Notes: a model not told the origin generated them from the sequence alone. A stretch of 64,000 bases of DNA from Rhizobium anhuiense (GCF_003985145.1 NZ_ML133529.1:1-64000), one strand, 5' to 3'; shown: positions 1 to 8,973, counted from the stretch's first letter. Translations and numbers: made by a program.

Positions 1-145
1 GCCGCAGCGCCTCTTCCACCGAGATCTCGTCGAACGGGTTCATCGACATCTTCACATTGGCAAGCTCGACACCCGTGCCATCCGGACGAACCCGGATCTT
101 CACGTTGTAGTCGACAACCCGTTTGACGGGCACGAGAATTTTCAT
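1..145 (-). CDS. etfB: Electron transfer flavoprotein beta subunit, N-terminal part (cut by window edge)
   Basis: The first 48 codons read MKILVPVKRVVDYNVKIRV, then a segment ending NPFDEISVEEALR. This is the conserved N-terminus of ETF beta subunits, which form an FAD/AMP heterodimer with EtfA and carry electrons from flavin dehydrogenases to ETF-quinone oxidoreductase. The gene continues beyond the left edge. It starts 9 bp after the aldehyde dehydrogenase stop, so it is probably the last part of the livKHMGF-aldehyde dehydrogenase operon, with etfA likely beyond. Its placement suggests that a flavoprotein dehydrogenase of this locus (the DAO-like or YdiJ-like enzyme) or an unseen acyl-CoA dehydrogenase may use a dedicated ETF; that link is inference. 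Confidence 0.9.
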   Translation of the reverse strand, partial: MKILVPVKRVVDYNVKIRVRPDGTGVELANVKMSMNPFDEISVEEALR

Positions 146-154
146 CGGTTTTCC

Positions 155-1585
155 CTATGCAAGCGTGTAGGCGGTTTTGACCGAGGTGTAGAATTCCGCG
201 GCATATCGGCCCTGTTCGCGCGGGCCGAAGGATGAGCCCTTGCGGCCGCCGAACGGCACGTGGAAATCGACACCGGCCGTCGGCAGATTGACCATGACCA
301 TGCCGGCTTCGGCATTGCGCTTGAAATGCGTCGCATGCTTCAAGCTGGTGGTGGCGATCCCGGAGGAGAGGCCGAAGCTGGTATCATTGGCGACGGCGAG
401 GGCCTCGTCGTAATCCTTCACCCGGATGACGGCGGCGACCGGGCCGAAGATTTCCTCCCGCGCGATCCGCATCTGGTTCGTCGCTTCGGTGAAAAGCGCG
501 GGTTCGAGATAGAAGCCGGGTGTCGCCCGTTCCAGCCGGTTGCCGCCGAAGGCAAGCCTTGCGCCTTCCTGTCGGCCGATATCGATATAGTCGGTGTCTT
601 GCCGCAACTGGCCCTCATCGACGACGGGACCAATATGCGTGCCGCTCTTCAGAGCATCGTCGACGACAAGCCCCTCAAGGCGCCTGGTAAGTGCCGCCAC
701 GAAGCGGTCGTGAATGCCTTCCGTCACGATCAGTCGTGAGGATGCCGTGCAACGCTGGCCGGTGGAGAAGAAGGACGAATTGGCGGCCGCCTCGACGGCG
801 ACCTCGAGATCGGCATCGTCAAGGACCACGAAGGGGTTCTTGCCGCCCATCTCCAGCTGGAACTTGCGATTATGCTCGATCGACGCGAGCGCGACACGCT
901 TTCCTGTCGCTGCCGACCCGGTAAAGGTCAGGGCGTTGATATCGGGGCTGTCGAGCATCGTCTGGCCGACCACGCTGCCGCGTCCCATGACGAGATTGAC
1001 GACACCGGCCGGCGCGCCCGCCCGGTGAAGGATCTCGACGAGGGACCAGGCGGAGCCCGGCACCAGATCGGCGGGTTTCAGGACGACCGTATTGCCATAG
1101 GCAAGGGCCGGCGCGATCTTCCAGGCGGGGATGGCGATCGGAAAGTTCCAGGGCGTGATCACTCCGACGACGCCGACCGGTTCGCGGGTGATGTCGATGC
1201 CGACGCCGGGGCGAACCGAGGGCAGCGTTTCTCCCGACAGCCTGAGAACCTCGCCCGCAAAGAAATCGAAGATCTGGCCGGCGCGGGTGACTTCGCCGAT
1301 TGCCTCGGGCAAGGTCTTGCCTTCCTCGCGGGCCAGCAGGCGTCCGAGCTCCTCCTTGCGCGCCAATATCTCGTCGCCGGTCTTCTTCAGAATGGCGTGG
1401 CGGATCAGGATCGGCGCTTGGGACCAGGCTGGCAAAGCCGACTTTGCGGCCGCGATGGCAGCCCTGACGTCATCGGCATTGGCGCGGGCAAATTCGCCGA
1501 CGACGTCATGGGTGTTGGACGGGTTTATGTTCGCCGAAGCGTCGCCGGCAACCCATTCCCCGGCGATCAGGTTCTTGTGCAGCAT
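155..1585 (-). CDS. NAD(P)-dependent aldehyde dehydrogenase
   Basis: 476 aa, the usual length of the ALDH superfamily. Visible motifs are the cofactor-binding segment TPWNFPIAIPAWKIAPAL, FTGS in the Rossmann part, the general-base Glu in LEMGGKNP, and the catalytic Cys in STGQRCTASSR. The enzyme oxidises an aldehyde to a carboxylic acid in the cytoplasm. The overall pattern resembles alpha-ketoglutarate semialdehyde or succinate-semialdehyde-type members, but I cannot assign the substrate. It starts 14 bp downstream of livF and is followed after 9 bp by etfB, so it is co-transcribed with an amino-acid-type importer. Its likely job is a late oxidation step in catabolism of the imported compound. 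Confidence 0.93.
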   Translation of the reverse strand: MLHKNLIAGEWVAGDASANINPSNTHDVVGEFARANADDVRAAIAAAKSALPAWSQAPILIRHAILKKTGDEILARKEELGRLLAREEGKTLPEAIGEVTRAGQIFDFFAGEVLRLSGETLPSVRPGVGIDITREPVGVVGVITPWNFPIAIPAWKIAPALAYGNTVVLKPADLVPGSAWSLVEILHRAGAPAGVVNLVMGRGSVVGQTMLDSPDINALTFTGSAATGKRVALASIEHNRKFQLEMGGKNPFVVLDDADLEVAVEAAANSSFFSTGQRCTASSRLIVTEGIHDRFVAALTRRLEGLVVDDALKSGTHIGPVVDEGQLRQDTDYIDIGRQEGARLAFGGNRLERATPGFYLEPALFTEATNQMRIAREEIFGPVAAVIRVKDYDEALAVANDTSFGLSSGIATTSLKHATHFKRNAEAGMVMVNLPTAGVDFHVPFGGRKGSSFGPREQGRYAAEFYTSVKTAYTLA

Positions 1586-1599
1586 GGAAATCCCTGCGT

Positions 1600-2334
1600 T
1601 CAGTGCAGCCCGAGATAGGCCTTGCGGACGTCTTGGTTGTCGAGAAGGGCGGCGCTGTCGCCGGAGAGATGAATGCGGCCGTTGACCATGACATAGGCCC
1701 GCTGGGAGAGCTTCAAGGCGTGATTGGCATTTTGCTCGACGAGAAATATCGTTTTGCCCATTGCGGCGATTTCCCGCAAAACCTCGAAAACGCGCTTGAC
1801 GATCAGCGGCGCCAAGCCGAGCGAGGGTTCGTCGAACAGGATCAATTCGGGCCGCGCCATCATGGCGCGGGCGATGGCGAGCATCTGCTGCTCGCCGCCG
1901 GACATGGTGCCGGCGGTCTGGTTTCGACGTTCCTTGAGACGCGGGAAGAGCTCGAACATGGTGTTCCGGTCTTCTTCGAAATGGGCCATGCCGATCGGTG
2001 TCGTGCCCATCATCATATTCTCCTCGACGGACATCTCCTGGTAGATCTGCCGGCCCTCCGGAACGAGCGCGATGCCACGCCGGGAAATCCTGCTGGTCGG
2101 CATATGGGAGATATCTTCGCCACGATGCAGGATCTTGCCCGATGAGGCGCGCGGGGCGCCGAAAATAGAAGAAAGCAGCGTGGTCTTGCCGGCGCCGTTT
2201 GCACCGATCAGGCTGACGATCTCACCGGCGGAGATGTGGACGTTTACCGCCTTCAGCGCTTCGACCGCGCCGTAATGAGCATGGACGCCGGCGAATTCGA
2301 GAAGCGGTACCTGCGTGTCGGACGATTGGCTCAT
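1600..2334 (-). CDS. livF: Branched-chain amino acid-type ABC transporter ATP-binding protein LivF
   Basis: 244 aa. Walker A is GANGAGKTT near residue 40, the ABC signature is MSGGEQQMLAIAR, and Walker B with its Glu is LILFDEPSLGLAP, followed by the switch His region IFLVEQN. The short single-domain length and the GLAPLIVKRVFEVL stretch are typical of the HAAT-family LivF subunit. It powers uptake together with LivG. Its start overlaps the livG stop by 4 bp (ATGA), so translational coupling is likely. The true substrate may not be a branched-chain amino acid, because the operon also encodes catabolic enzymes. Confidence 0.93.
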   Translation of the reverse strand: MSQSSDTQVPLLEFAGVHAHYGAVEALKAVNVHISAGEIVSLIGANGAGKTTLLSSIFGAPRASSGKILHRGEDISHMPTSRISRRGIALVPEGRQIYQEMSVEENMMMGTTPIGMAHFEEDRNTMFELFPRLKERRNQTAGTMSGGEQQMLAIARAMMARPELILFDEPSLGLAPLIVKRVFEVLREIAAMGKTIFLVEQNANHALKLSQRAYVMVNGRIHLSGDSAALLDNQDVRKAYLGLH

Positions 2335-3149
2335 GCTGGTACCTCTTCTTCGCTGACACCGAGATAAGCGGCGACGACGGCCGGGTCATTGGCGACATGC
2401 TCAGGCGTGCCGTCGGAGATCACCTCGCCATGATCGAGCACGACGATGTGGTTCGAAATGCGCATGACGAGGCCCATGTCGTGTTCGATGACGAGAACCG
2501 TCTGATCGTGATCGTCACAGAGCCGCTGTATGACTTCCGCCAGATCCAGCGTTTCGGAGGGGTTCAAGCCCGCGGCTGGTTCGTCGAGGCATATGAGGCT
2601 CGGGCCCGTGCACATGGCGCGAGCGATCTCGACGCGGCGCTGCCGGCCGTAAGGCAGTTCACCGGCCAGGCGGTTGGCGTCGTCGGCAAGCTTCATCTGC
2701 CCGAGCCAGTAATAGGCACGATCGATGGCCTCTCCCTCGGCCTTGCGGAACGCTCCAGTCCGGAAAACACCGCTGAGGATGTTGTTGCGGGTGGTGAGGT
2801 GCTGGGCGATCAGAAGGTTCTCGATAACCGACATTTCCTTGAACAGGCGGATGTTCTGGAACGTCCTGGCAATCCCGGCGCGTGTCACGAGGTGCGAGCC
2901 GCCGGTAATCGGTTTCGTCACCAACTGGCCGATATCGGTCGGGCCTTCGCGTCCGTTCAGCATGATGCTGCCTTCGCTGGCGCGATAGAAGCCGGTGATG
3001 CAGTTGAACATCGTCGTCTTGCCGGCGCCGTTGGGACCGATCAGGGCGGTCACCGCGCCGCGTTCGACCGAGAAGCTGACGTCCCGGTTGGCGACGATGC
3101 CGCCGAACCGCATCGTGACATTCTGCACGTCGAGGATAGATCCGTTCAT
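2331..3149 (-). CDS. livG: Branched-chain amino acid-type ABC transporter ATP-binding protein LivG
   Basis: 272 aa. Walker A is GPNGAGKTTMFN near residue 40. The signature LPYGRQRRVEIARA lacks the canonical LSGGQ, which is the usual LivG form (LPYG.QR). Walker B is LICLDEPAAGLNP and the switch is VIEHDMGLVM. It pairs with LivF as the heterodimeric ATPase of the importer. It overlaps livM (ATGA, 4 bp) upstream and livF downstream by the same amount, giving a tightly coupled livM-livG-livF run. Confidence 0.93.
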   Translation of the reverse strand: MNGSILDVQNVTMRFGGIVANRDVSFSVERGAVTALIGPNGAGKTTMFNCITGFYRASEGSIMLNGREGPTDIGQLVTKPITGGSHLVTRAGIARTFQNIRLFKEMSVIENLLIAQHLTTRNNILSGVFRTGAFRKAEGEAIDRAYYWLGQMKLADDANRLAGELPYGRQRRVEIARAMCTGPSLICLDEPAAGLNPSETLDLAEVIQRLCDDHDQTVLVIEHDMGLVMRISNHIVVLDHGEVISDGTPEHVANDPAVVAAYLGVSEEEVPA

Positions 3150-4456
3150 CGTCCCGCCTCCGCCTTGCCCTCAAAGGACAGTTCGTTGCCGATGCCTTCT
3201 TTCATCGAGCTCGGAAAGAAGGCCGGGCGCTTGATGCGGACCAGGCCACGCGGTTTCCAGATCATCATCACCACCATCAGAATGCCGAAGACGAGAACGC
3301 GGTATTCGGCGAATTCGCGCAGAAGTTCCGGAAGAATGGTGAGAACGAGCGCTGCCGAGATGACGCCGGCCGTCGATCCGAGGCCGCCAAGGACGACGAT
3401 GGCCAGGATGAGGGCGGATTCGAAGAAGGTGAAGGATGTCGGATTCACGAAGCCCTGCTGTGCGGCAAAGAAGACGCCGGCCAGGCCACCTGTGGAGGCG
3501 CCGAGCATGAAGGCCGTGAGCTTTGTGAAGACGTGATTGACGCCGAGCGAACGACAGGCGATCTCATCTTCGCGCAGCGCTTCCCACATGCGGCCGAGAG
3601 GGATGACGCGCAGCCGCTCCACGGCGTAGATGACGAAGCAGACGACAAGAAACAGCACGAAATAGAGAAACCAGAACCGGTAGTCCGCGCTGTAGGGGAT
3701 GCCCAGATATTCATGAATGGGAACGCCGCCCTGTTTGGCGGTACGAGTGAATTCGAGGCCGAGGAAGGTGGGTGCCGGAACCGGAGCGCCGTTCGGCCCG
3801 CCGGTGAAATCAAGCCAGTTGTTCAGCACAAGACGAATGATCTCGCCGAATCCGAGCGTGACGATGGCAAGGTAGTCGCCATGCATCTTGAGAACGGGAA
3901 AGGCGAGGACCATGCCGAAGAGGCCGGCCAGGAATGGGGCGAGCACCAGAGCGCCCCAGAACCCGATGCCGAGATATTGCGATCCGAGCGCCAGGAGATA
4001 GGCGCCGACGGCGTAGAAGGCGACGTAGCCAAGATCGAGCAGGCCAGCAAGCCCGACGACGATGTTGAGCCCCAGGCCGAGCAGGCAATAGATCAGGGCG
4101 AGGATCGCGATACCCAGGAGGTATTTGTCGGCAAAAAACGGCAGGCTCAGCCCTGCGAGAAACAGCACGGCAAGGAGCAGCGCCGGCGACCTTTCCTTGC
4201 CGGTCATGACGGTCACGCCGGCACCGTTGCCTGCGATGCGCCGGATGAGTTTTCGGCCGGGGCTGCTCATCTGGAACAGCGAGAGTGCTAGACGTCCTGC
4301 CGTGACGACGGCAGCCAGCAACACCGCGCGTATCAGTTCGTTGGTGAACGAAAATCCCTCGAGCACCAGTCCCGAGATCGGACCGAACAGGATGAGGGAG
4401 ACCGTAAAGGTGAGGAGCGCTTGCCTGACGAGCGCGCGAAGGCGGTTGGATTCCAT
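3146..4456 (-). CDS. livM: Branched-chain amino acid-type ABC transporter permease LivM
   Basis: 436 aa from the ATG at 4456, which is preceded by a good ribosome site (GAGGAGCAAG). The open frame reaches further upstream, but that part is the livH coding region read in another frame and was discarded. The N-terminal third has two hydrophobic segments and a basic stretch. The rest is the BPD_transp_2 membrane domain with about eight helices, including LGLGLNIVVGLAGLLDLG and the EAA-like loop ALREDEIACRSLGVN that contacts the ATPase. The protein is longer than the roughly 300-340 aa of many LivM proteins because of this N-terminal extension, which is common in rhizobial LivM. Confidence 0.92.
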   Translation of the reverse strand: MESNRLRALVRQALLTFTVSLILFGPISGLVLEGFSFTNELIRAVLLAAVVTAGRLALSLFQMSSPGRKLIRRIAGNGAGVTVMTGKERSPALLLAVLFLAGLSLPFFADKYLLGIAILALIYCLLGLGLNIVVGLAGLLDLGYVAFYAVGAYLLALGSQYLGIGFWGALVLAPFLAGLFGMVLAFPVLKMHGDYLAIVTLGFGEIIRLVLNNWLDFTGGPNGAPVPAPTFLGLEFTRTAKQGGVPIHEYLGIPYSADYRFWFLYFVLFLVVCFVIYAVERLRVIPLGRMWEALREDEIACRSLGVNHVFTKLTAFMLGASTGGLAGVFFAAQQGFVNPTSFTFFESALILAIVVLGGLGSTAGVISAALVLTILPELLREFAEYRVLVFGILMVVMMIWKPRGLVRIKRPAFFPSSMKEGIGNELSFEGKAEAGR

Positions 4457-4473
4457 GGTTTCTTGCTCCTCTC

Positions 4474-5391
4474 TCAGACTTTCTGGATTTCCGGCCGGCC
4501 AAGCAGGCCATACGGTCGGAAAAACAGGAGGGTGATGAGCAACGCAAAGGCGAAGACGTCCTTGTAGTCGGTGCTGACATAGCCTGCGAACAGAGCCTCG
4601 GTCAGGCCGAGGACGATACCGCCGAGCACGGCGCCGGGCAGTGAACCGATCCCGCCGAGCACTGCGGCCGTGAAGGCCTTGATGCCCATGACGAAGCCGA
4701 TGAAAAAGTTGAAGGAGCCGTAATTGAAGGTGACGAGCGTGCCGCCGACGGCGGCCGTGGCCGCGCCCATGACGAACACGGCCGAAATGATCCGGTCGGT
4801 GTTCACCCCCAGTATCGCGGAGATCCGGATATTCTGCTGGGTGGCACGGCATTCGCGGCCGATCCTGGTGTAGTTGATCACATAGGTCAGTATGCCCATG
4901 GCGATCAGCGACGCGAACAGGATCACCGTCTGCATATAGGTGATCTGTGCGAAGTGGACATCGCCACCGATGCGAAACGCACCCTGGATGAGTGTCGGCA
5001 CGCCCTGGTCGCGTGCGCCCTGAGCGATCTGGACATAGCTCTGCAGCATCAAGGAGATGCCGATGGCCGATATCAGCGGAGCAAGCTTGGTCGAGCCGCG
5101 AAGCGGCCGATAGGCGACGCGTTCGATCACCCAGCCATAGACGGCCGTGATCGCGCAGCTGATCACCAGCACGGATATCAAGGCGAAGGGAACCGACTGA
5201 ACGCCGAAATAGCCAAGCACGGCGAGTGTGATGGCGGCGATATAGGCCGATACCATATAGACGTCGCCATGGGCGAAGTTGATCATCCGGATGACGCCGT
5301 AGACCATGGTGTATCCGACCGCGATCAGACCGTAGATCGTCCCCAGCGTGATGCCATTGAACAATTGTTGAACCAGGATGTAAAAGTCCAT
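4474..5391 (-). CDS. livH: Branched-chain amino acid-type ABC transporter permease LivH
   Basis: 305 aa and strongly hydrophobic. It carries the LivH hallmark near the N-terminus, NGITLGTIYGLIAVGYTMVYG followed by GVIRMINFAHGD, and the cytoplasmic loop RECRATQQNIRISAILGVN. It forms the transmembrane channel with LivM. It lies 17 bp upstream of livM and about 77 bp downstream of livK. The livK-livH gap contains a stem-loop that could lower permease expression relative to the binding protein. Confidence 0.93.
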   Translation of the reverse strand: MDFYILVQQLFNGITLGTIYGLIAVGYTMVYGVIRMINFAHGDVYMVSAYIAAITLAVLGYFGVQSVPFALISVLVISCAITAVYGWVIERVAYRPLRGSTKLAPLISAIGISLMLQSYVQIAQGARDQGVPTLIQGAFRIGGDVHFAQITYMQTVILFASLIAMGILTYVINYTRIGRECRATQQNIRISAILGVNTDRIISAVFVMGAATAAVGGTLVTFNYGSFNFFIGFVMGIKAFTAAVLGGIGSLPGAVLGGIVLGLTEALFAGYVSTDYKDVFAFALLITLLFFRPYGLLGRPEIQKV

Positions 5392-5429
5392 GGTGAACCC
5401 CTCTTATGGTTTTCGGGGATGGATAAGCC

Positions 5430-5451
5430 GGCCGAACCTTGCGGTCCGGCC
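5430..5451 (-). terminator. Stem-loop between livK and livH
   Basis: GGCCGaACC / GGTcCGGCC arms (one mismatch) around a 4-nt loop lie between the livK stop and the livH start. There is no clear U-run, so this is better read as an attenuating or mRNA-stabilising hairpin than a full terminator. It fits the common pattern of higher expression of a periplasmic binding protein than of its permeases. Confidence 0.5.
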
Positions 5452-5468
5452 AACTCGGGCAAAATGCC

Positions 5469-6584
5469 TTACTTCACCAAGACAGGGGTTCCCTTGTCGT
5501 CGAAGTTGTAGAAGACGAACTTGAAGTCCTTGATGTCGCCCTTGGCGTCCCAGGTGATTTTGCCGATGGCAGAATCGACCGTGTTGTTGCGGAGATAGTC
5601 GGCCTGGGCCTCCAGCTCGTCGCCGGCCTTCAGCGCAGCGACGATGGCCTGCGCATTGGCGTAGCCATAGAGCACGTAGTTGGCCGGCGTGATGTTGGCT
5701 TTCTTCAACGCATCCTGGACGCCCTGCGTGGAGGGATCGGCCAGCGGATCGGGCGTCGCCGAATAATAGACGTTCTTCAGATTCTCAGGCCCGCCGGCGG
5801 CTGCGACGAGTTCCGTCTGCGCGAAAGCATCGCCGCTGACGACGACTACGTCGACACCCTGTTCCTTCAGCTGGCGGATCAACGGGCCGCCTTCGGGAAT
5901 GAGGCCGCCGAAATAAACGGCGTTGGCGCCGGAGCTCTTGATCTTGGTGACGAGCGCGTTGAAGTCACGTTCGCCACGGGTCAGGCCTTCGTACATCACC
6001 GGCTTGATTCCGCGTGCTTCGATCGTCTTCTTGACGGCGTCCACCAGGCCCTGGCCATAGGTGTCCTTGTCGTGGATGAGCGCGATCTTGTCCCGCTTCA
6101 GCGTATCCAGGATGAAGCTGCCGGCGACGACGGCCTGCTGGTCATCACGGCCGCAGCCACGGAACAGATTGTCGAAACCGCGATCGGTGACGGTCGGATT
6201 GGTCGAGGACGGCGTCATTTCGAGGATGCCGGCATCATTGTAGATTTCCGAAGCCGGGATCGTGTTGGACGAGCAGAAATGCCCGATCACGGCCTGAACC
6301 TTGTCCTGGTCGACGAAACGATTGGCGACGGCCACGGCCTGCTTCGGTTCGCAGGCGTCGTCACCCTTCACCAGTTCAATCTTCTTGCCATTGATGCCGC
6401 CCGACGCATTGACGTCGCTGACATAGGCGGACACGCCGCTGAACACCTGCTCGCCGAAGGTCGCATTGGCGCCGGTAAAGGGGCCGGCGACGCCGATCTT
6501 GACCGTGTCGGCGGCCAAAGCGCTGGAAAACAGCAAGGCGGAGGCCACAGCGGTGGCGCTCAGAAGTTTCGAGATGGATTTCAT
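5469..6584 (-). CDS. livK: Branched-chain amino acid-type ABC transporter substrate-binding protein (LivK/LivJ family)
   Basis: 371 aa. Residues 1-24 form a Sec signal peptide (MKSISKLLSATAVASALLFS, cleavage after SALA). The mature protein starts DTVKIGVAGPFTG, the periplasmic-binding type I fold of Leu/Ile/Val-binding proteins. The motifs GHFCSSNTIPASEIY and DKDTYGQGLVDAVKK are typical of the family, and two cysteines (ACEPK, HFCSS) match the conserved disulfide. It captures the substrate in the periplasm for LivHMGF. It is the first gene of the leftward operon, preceded by a structured leader and a promoter region shared with hyuA. Confidence 0.94.
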   Translation of the reverse strand: MKSISKLLSATAVASALLFSSALAADTVKIGVAGPFTGANATFGEQVFSGVSAYVSDVNASGGINGKKIELVKGDDACEPKQAVAVANRFVDQDKVQAVIGHFCSSNTIPASEIYNDAGILEMTPSSTNPTVTDRGFDNLFRGCGRDDQQAVVAGSFILDTLKRDKIALIHDKDTYGQGLVDAVKKTIEARGIKPVMYEGLTRGERDFNALVTKIKSSGANAVYFGGLIPEGGPLIRQLKEQGVDVVVVSGDAFAQTELVAAAGGPENLKNVYYSATPDPLADPSTQGVQDALKKANITPANYVLYGYANAQAIVAALKAGDELEAQADYLRNNTVDSAIGKITWDAKGDIKDFKFVFYNFDDKGTPVLVK

Positions 6585-6630
6585 GTGCTTTTCCCTCTGG
6601 TTGAAGCTCTCTGGTTTTTAATGGTTCTCG

Positions 6631-6721
6631 ACGCGGTTCAGTCCGCGTTCATGCTTCGCATCAAAGGCGAAGATATTATTTTTGTTAGGTAATTTCTCTG
6701 CTCCGCAGTTGCGGAGAAGAG
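6631..6721 (-). promoter_or_regulatory. Structured 5' leader of livK with three consecutive stem-loops
   Basis: Three hairpins follow one another: ACGCGG/CCGCGT (6631-6648), CTTCGC/GCGAAG (6654-6672), and CTCT-G-CTCCGC-AGTT-GCGGAG-A-AGAG (6696-6721). They lie between the predicted leftward promoter and the livK start, in a gap of 307 bp with no gene. They would be in the livK mRNA leader if transcription starts near 6755. I do not recognise a known riboswitch. They could be a leader affecting stability or translation. Confidence 0.45.
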
Positions 6722-6752
6722 CGGATTTCGAGATTTTCGATCCTTTTCTTAA

Positions 6753-6793
6753 TTGACACTTATATGATAAGTGACATATACGAAGATCGTCAA
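6753..6793. promoter_or_regulatory. Overlapping divergent promoters with palindromic operator (livK / hyuA)
   Basis: Rightward: TTGACA (6753-6758), 18-bp spacer, TATACG (6777-6782). Leftward, read on the minus strand: TTGACG (6788-6793), 18-bp spacer, TATCAT (6764-6769). The palindrome CACTTATatgATAAGTG (6757-6773, 7-bp arms) covers the rightward spacer and the leftward -10, so one bound regulator could switch both operons. Part of it, CACTTATATG, recurs upstream of the YdiJ-like gene. The local GntR/FCD protein is the obvious candidate regulator. The boxes are read by eye. Confidence 0.6.
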
Positions 6794-6891
6794 GCGGAAA
6801 TGTTGCAGTGTCGTTTGCAACAGTGAAGAATGGCACGACGCATGGCTGCGCGAGCGCGGCCTCCAACGTTAAGAAAGCGGGGAACAAGACG

Positions 6892-8973
6892 GTGAGCAGC
6901 ACGCCACGAAACTGCCGGGTGGGCGTCGATATCGGCGGCACCTTTACGGATATCGCTCTCGACCTCGATGGGACGCTTCACTCGACGAAGATCCTGACGG
7001 ATTATACGGCACCGGAGCGGGCGATCCTCAAGGGCGTGAAGGCCGTCGCCGACATGGCGGGTATCGCTCTTTCAGAGATCGGCATCCTGATTCATGGCAC
7101 GACGCTCGCCACCAATGCGCTCATCGAGCGGCGCGGCGCCAAAACCGCCTTCGTGACGACGGAAGGTTTTCGTGACGTGCTCGAGATGCGCACTGAGAAC
7201 CGTTTCGAGCAGTATGATCTCAATATCTCCCTGCCGCCGGCGCTCATTGCCCGCGCCGACCGATTCGTCATCCGGGAGCGTATCGATGCGCAGGGCAAGG
7301 TTCTGCTCGCTCTGGATGAGGCTTCGGTCGCAGCCGTCGTCGAGAAGGTTGCCGCAGGCGGCTATGAAAGCGTCGCGGTCGGCTTCATTCATGCCTATGC
7401 GAATGGCGCGCACGAAGTCGCCGTCCGCGATGCGATCCTGAAGCGCCTTCCCGGCATTTCCGTTTCGATCTCGTCGGAAGTTTCGCCGCAGATGCGCGAG
7501 TTCGAGCGCTTCAACACGGTTTGCGCCAATGCCTATGTCAAGCCGGCGATCAAATCCTATCTCGACCGTCTCGTCGTGTCGCTGAAGGAGATCGGAGTCG
7601 GCTGCCCGGTCTTCATGATCCATTCCGGCGGCGGGATCGTCTCGGTCGAGAGCGCCTCCGAGTTTCCGGTGCGTCTGGTCGAATCCGGTCCGGCGGGCGG
7701 CGCGATCTTCGCGGCCGACATTGCCCGTCAATATGGTCTCGATACGGTTCTTTCCTTCGATATGGGCGGCACGACCGCCAAGATCTGCCTGATCGAAAAC
7801 CAGGTGCCGAAGACGGCCAAGACGTTCGAAGTCGCGCGCACCTATCGATTCCGCAAGGGATCCGGCATGCCGATTTCCATCCCCGTCGTCGAGATGGTCG
7901 AAATCGGCGCGGGCGGCGGTTCGATCGCTTCGGTCGACGCAATGCGCCAGATCCGCGTCGGGCCGCACTCGGCGGCCTCGGAGCCCGGCCCGGCCTGTTA
8001 TCAGCGCGGCGGCAAGAACCCCACCGTCACCGATGCGGACCTGATCCTCGGCAAGCTCGATCCCGCCAATTTCGCGGGCGGCGCCATCCCGCTTTCCGTC
8101 GAGGCGAGCCGCCGGGCAATGAGCGACGATATCGGCTCGGTCATCGGCCTCGATCCGGAAGCATCAGCTTACGGCACGTGCGAAATGGTCGACGAAAACA
8201 TGGCCAATGCCGGCCGCGTCCACACCGTCGAGAACGGCAAGAACATTTCCGATTTCACCATGATCACCTTCGGCGGCGCCGGACCGCTGCATGCCGCGCG
8301 CCTCTGTGAAAAAATGGGCATCTCGACCTTCCTCGTTCCGCCGGGCGCCGGCGTTGGTTCGGCGATCGGATTCCTCAAGGCGCCGTTCGGCTATGAGTCC
8401 GTCCGCAGCGCCGTCTTCAACCTGTCGAATTTCGAATATTCCGAGGCCAACCGGCTCCTCCAAGCCATGAAGGCTGAGGCGTTGGGCTTCGTCGAAGGCG
8501 GGCTCGACGCGGGCTCCCCGGTGATCGAACGCACGCTGTTCATGCGTTATGCCGGGCAGGGCTGGGATATCCCGGTCCCGCTTGCCGATGACAATTTCGA
8601 CGCCGCGAGTGCTGAGACGATCGCCGCCTCGTTCGAAAAGGAATATGAGCGTTTCTTCGGCCGCGCCATCGAAGGTCTCGATATCGAGATCGTCAGCTGG
8701 TCGGTCAAGGCGAGCTCGCCGCTGCCGCCGGTGGAGCGCGTATCCTCCATCGCCGAAGGCAATGTCGTGCAGCCTGGCAAGACGCGCCGCCTGTTCGAGG
8801 CTGCGCAGGGCGCCTATCTCGAAGCCGGCATTCACGAGCGTACCGGCCTGACGCCCGGCGACGTGGTCAAGGGCCCCGCCGTCATCGTCGAGCGCGAGAC
8901 CTCGACGGTTCTCACCGTCTCTTTCAAGGCCGTCGTTCAGCGCGATGGCTGCCTTCTCGTAACCCGGATCTGA
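6892..8973 (+). CDS. hyuA: Hydantoinase/oxoprolinase family protein, subunit A (HyuA-like)
   Basis: 693 aa from the GTG at 6892, preceded by GCGGGGA. An upstream in-frame GTG at 6808 would add 28 residues with no family resemblance, so the later start is preferred. The first conserved motif, VGVDIGGTFTDIAL, and the second, VLSFDMGGTTAKICLI, are the two phosphate-binding loops of the ASKHA ATPase fold in HyuA, 5-oxoprolinase and acetone carboxylase beta subunits. The stretches IHGTTLATNALIERRGAKTA and VESGPAGGAI are also diagnostic. Such subunits use ATP to activate a cyclic amide or ketone for ring opening or carboxylation together with HyuB. First gene of the rightward operon. The substrate is unknown. 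Confidence 0.9.
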   Translation: MSSTPRNCRVGVDIGGTFTDIALDLDGTLHSTKILTDYTAPERAILKGVKAVADMAGIALSEIGILIHGTTLATNALIERRGAKTAFVTTEGFRDVLEMRTENRFEQYDLNISLPPALIARADRFVIRERIDAQGKVLLALDEASVAAVVEKVAAGGYESVAVGFIHAYANGAHEVAVRDAILKRLPGISVSISSEVSPQMREFERFNTVCANAYVKPAIKSYLDRLVVSLKEIGVGCPVFMIHSGGGIVSVESASEFPVRLVESGPAGGAIFAADIARQYGLDTVLSFDMGGTTAKICLIENQVPKTAKTFEVARTYRFRKGSGMPISIPVVEMVEIGAGGGSIASVDAMRQIRVGPHSAASEPGPACYQRGGKNPTVTDADLILGKLDPANFAGGAIPLSVEASRRAMSDDIGSVIGLDPEASAYGTCEMVDENMANAGRVHTVENGKNISDFTMITFGGAGPLHAARLCEKMGISTFLVPPGAGVGSAIGFLKAPFGYESVRSAVFNLSNFEYSEANRLLQAMKAEALGFVEGGLDAGSPVIERTLFMRYAGQGWDIPVPLADDNFDAASAETIAASFEKEYERFFGRAIEGLDIEIVSWSVKASSPLPPVERVSSIAEGNVVQPGKTRRLFEAAQGAYLEAGIHERTGLTPGDVVKGPAVIVERETSTVLTVSFKAVVQRDGCLLVTRI

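Noticed and set aside
4457..4852. N-terminal extension of LivM into livH
   Set aside because: It would read livH in another frame. A good ribosome site precedes the ATG at 4456.
5469..6584. Treating the liv-type importer as a true leucine/isoleucine/valine transporter
   Set aside because: The family name is kept, but the operon's catabolic genes and the divergent hyu operon make a different substrate likely, so no substrate is claimed.
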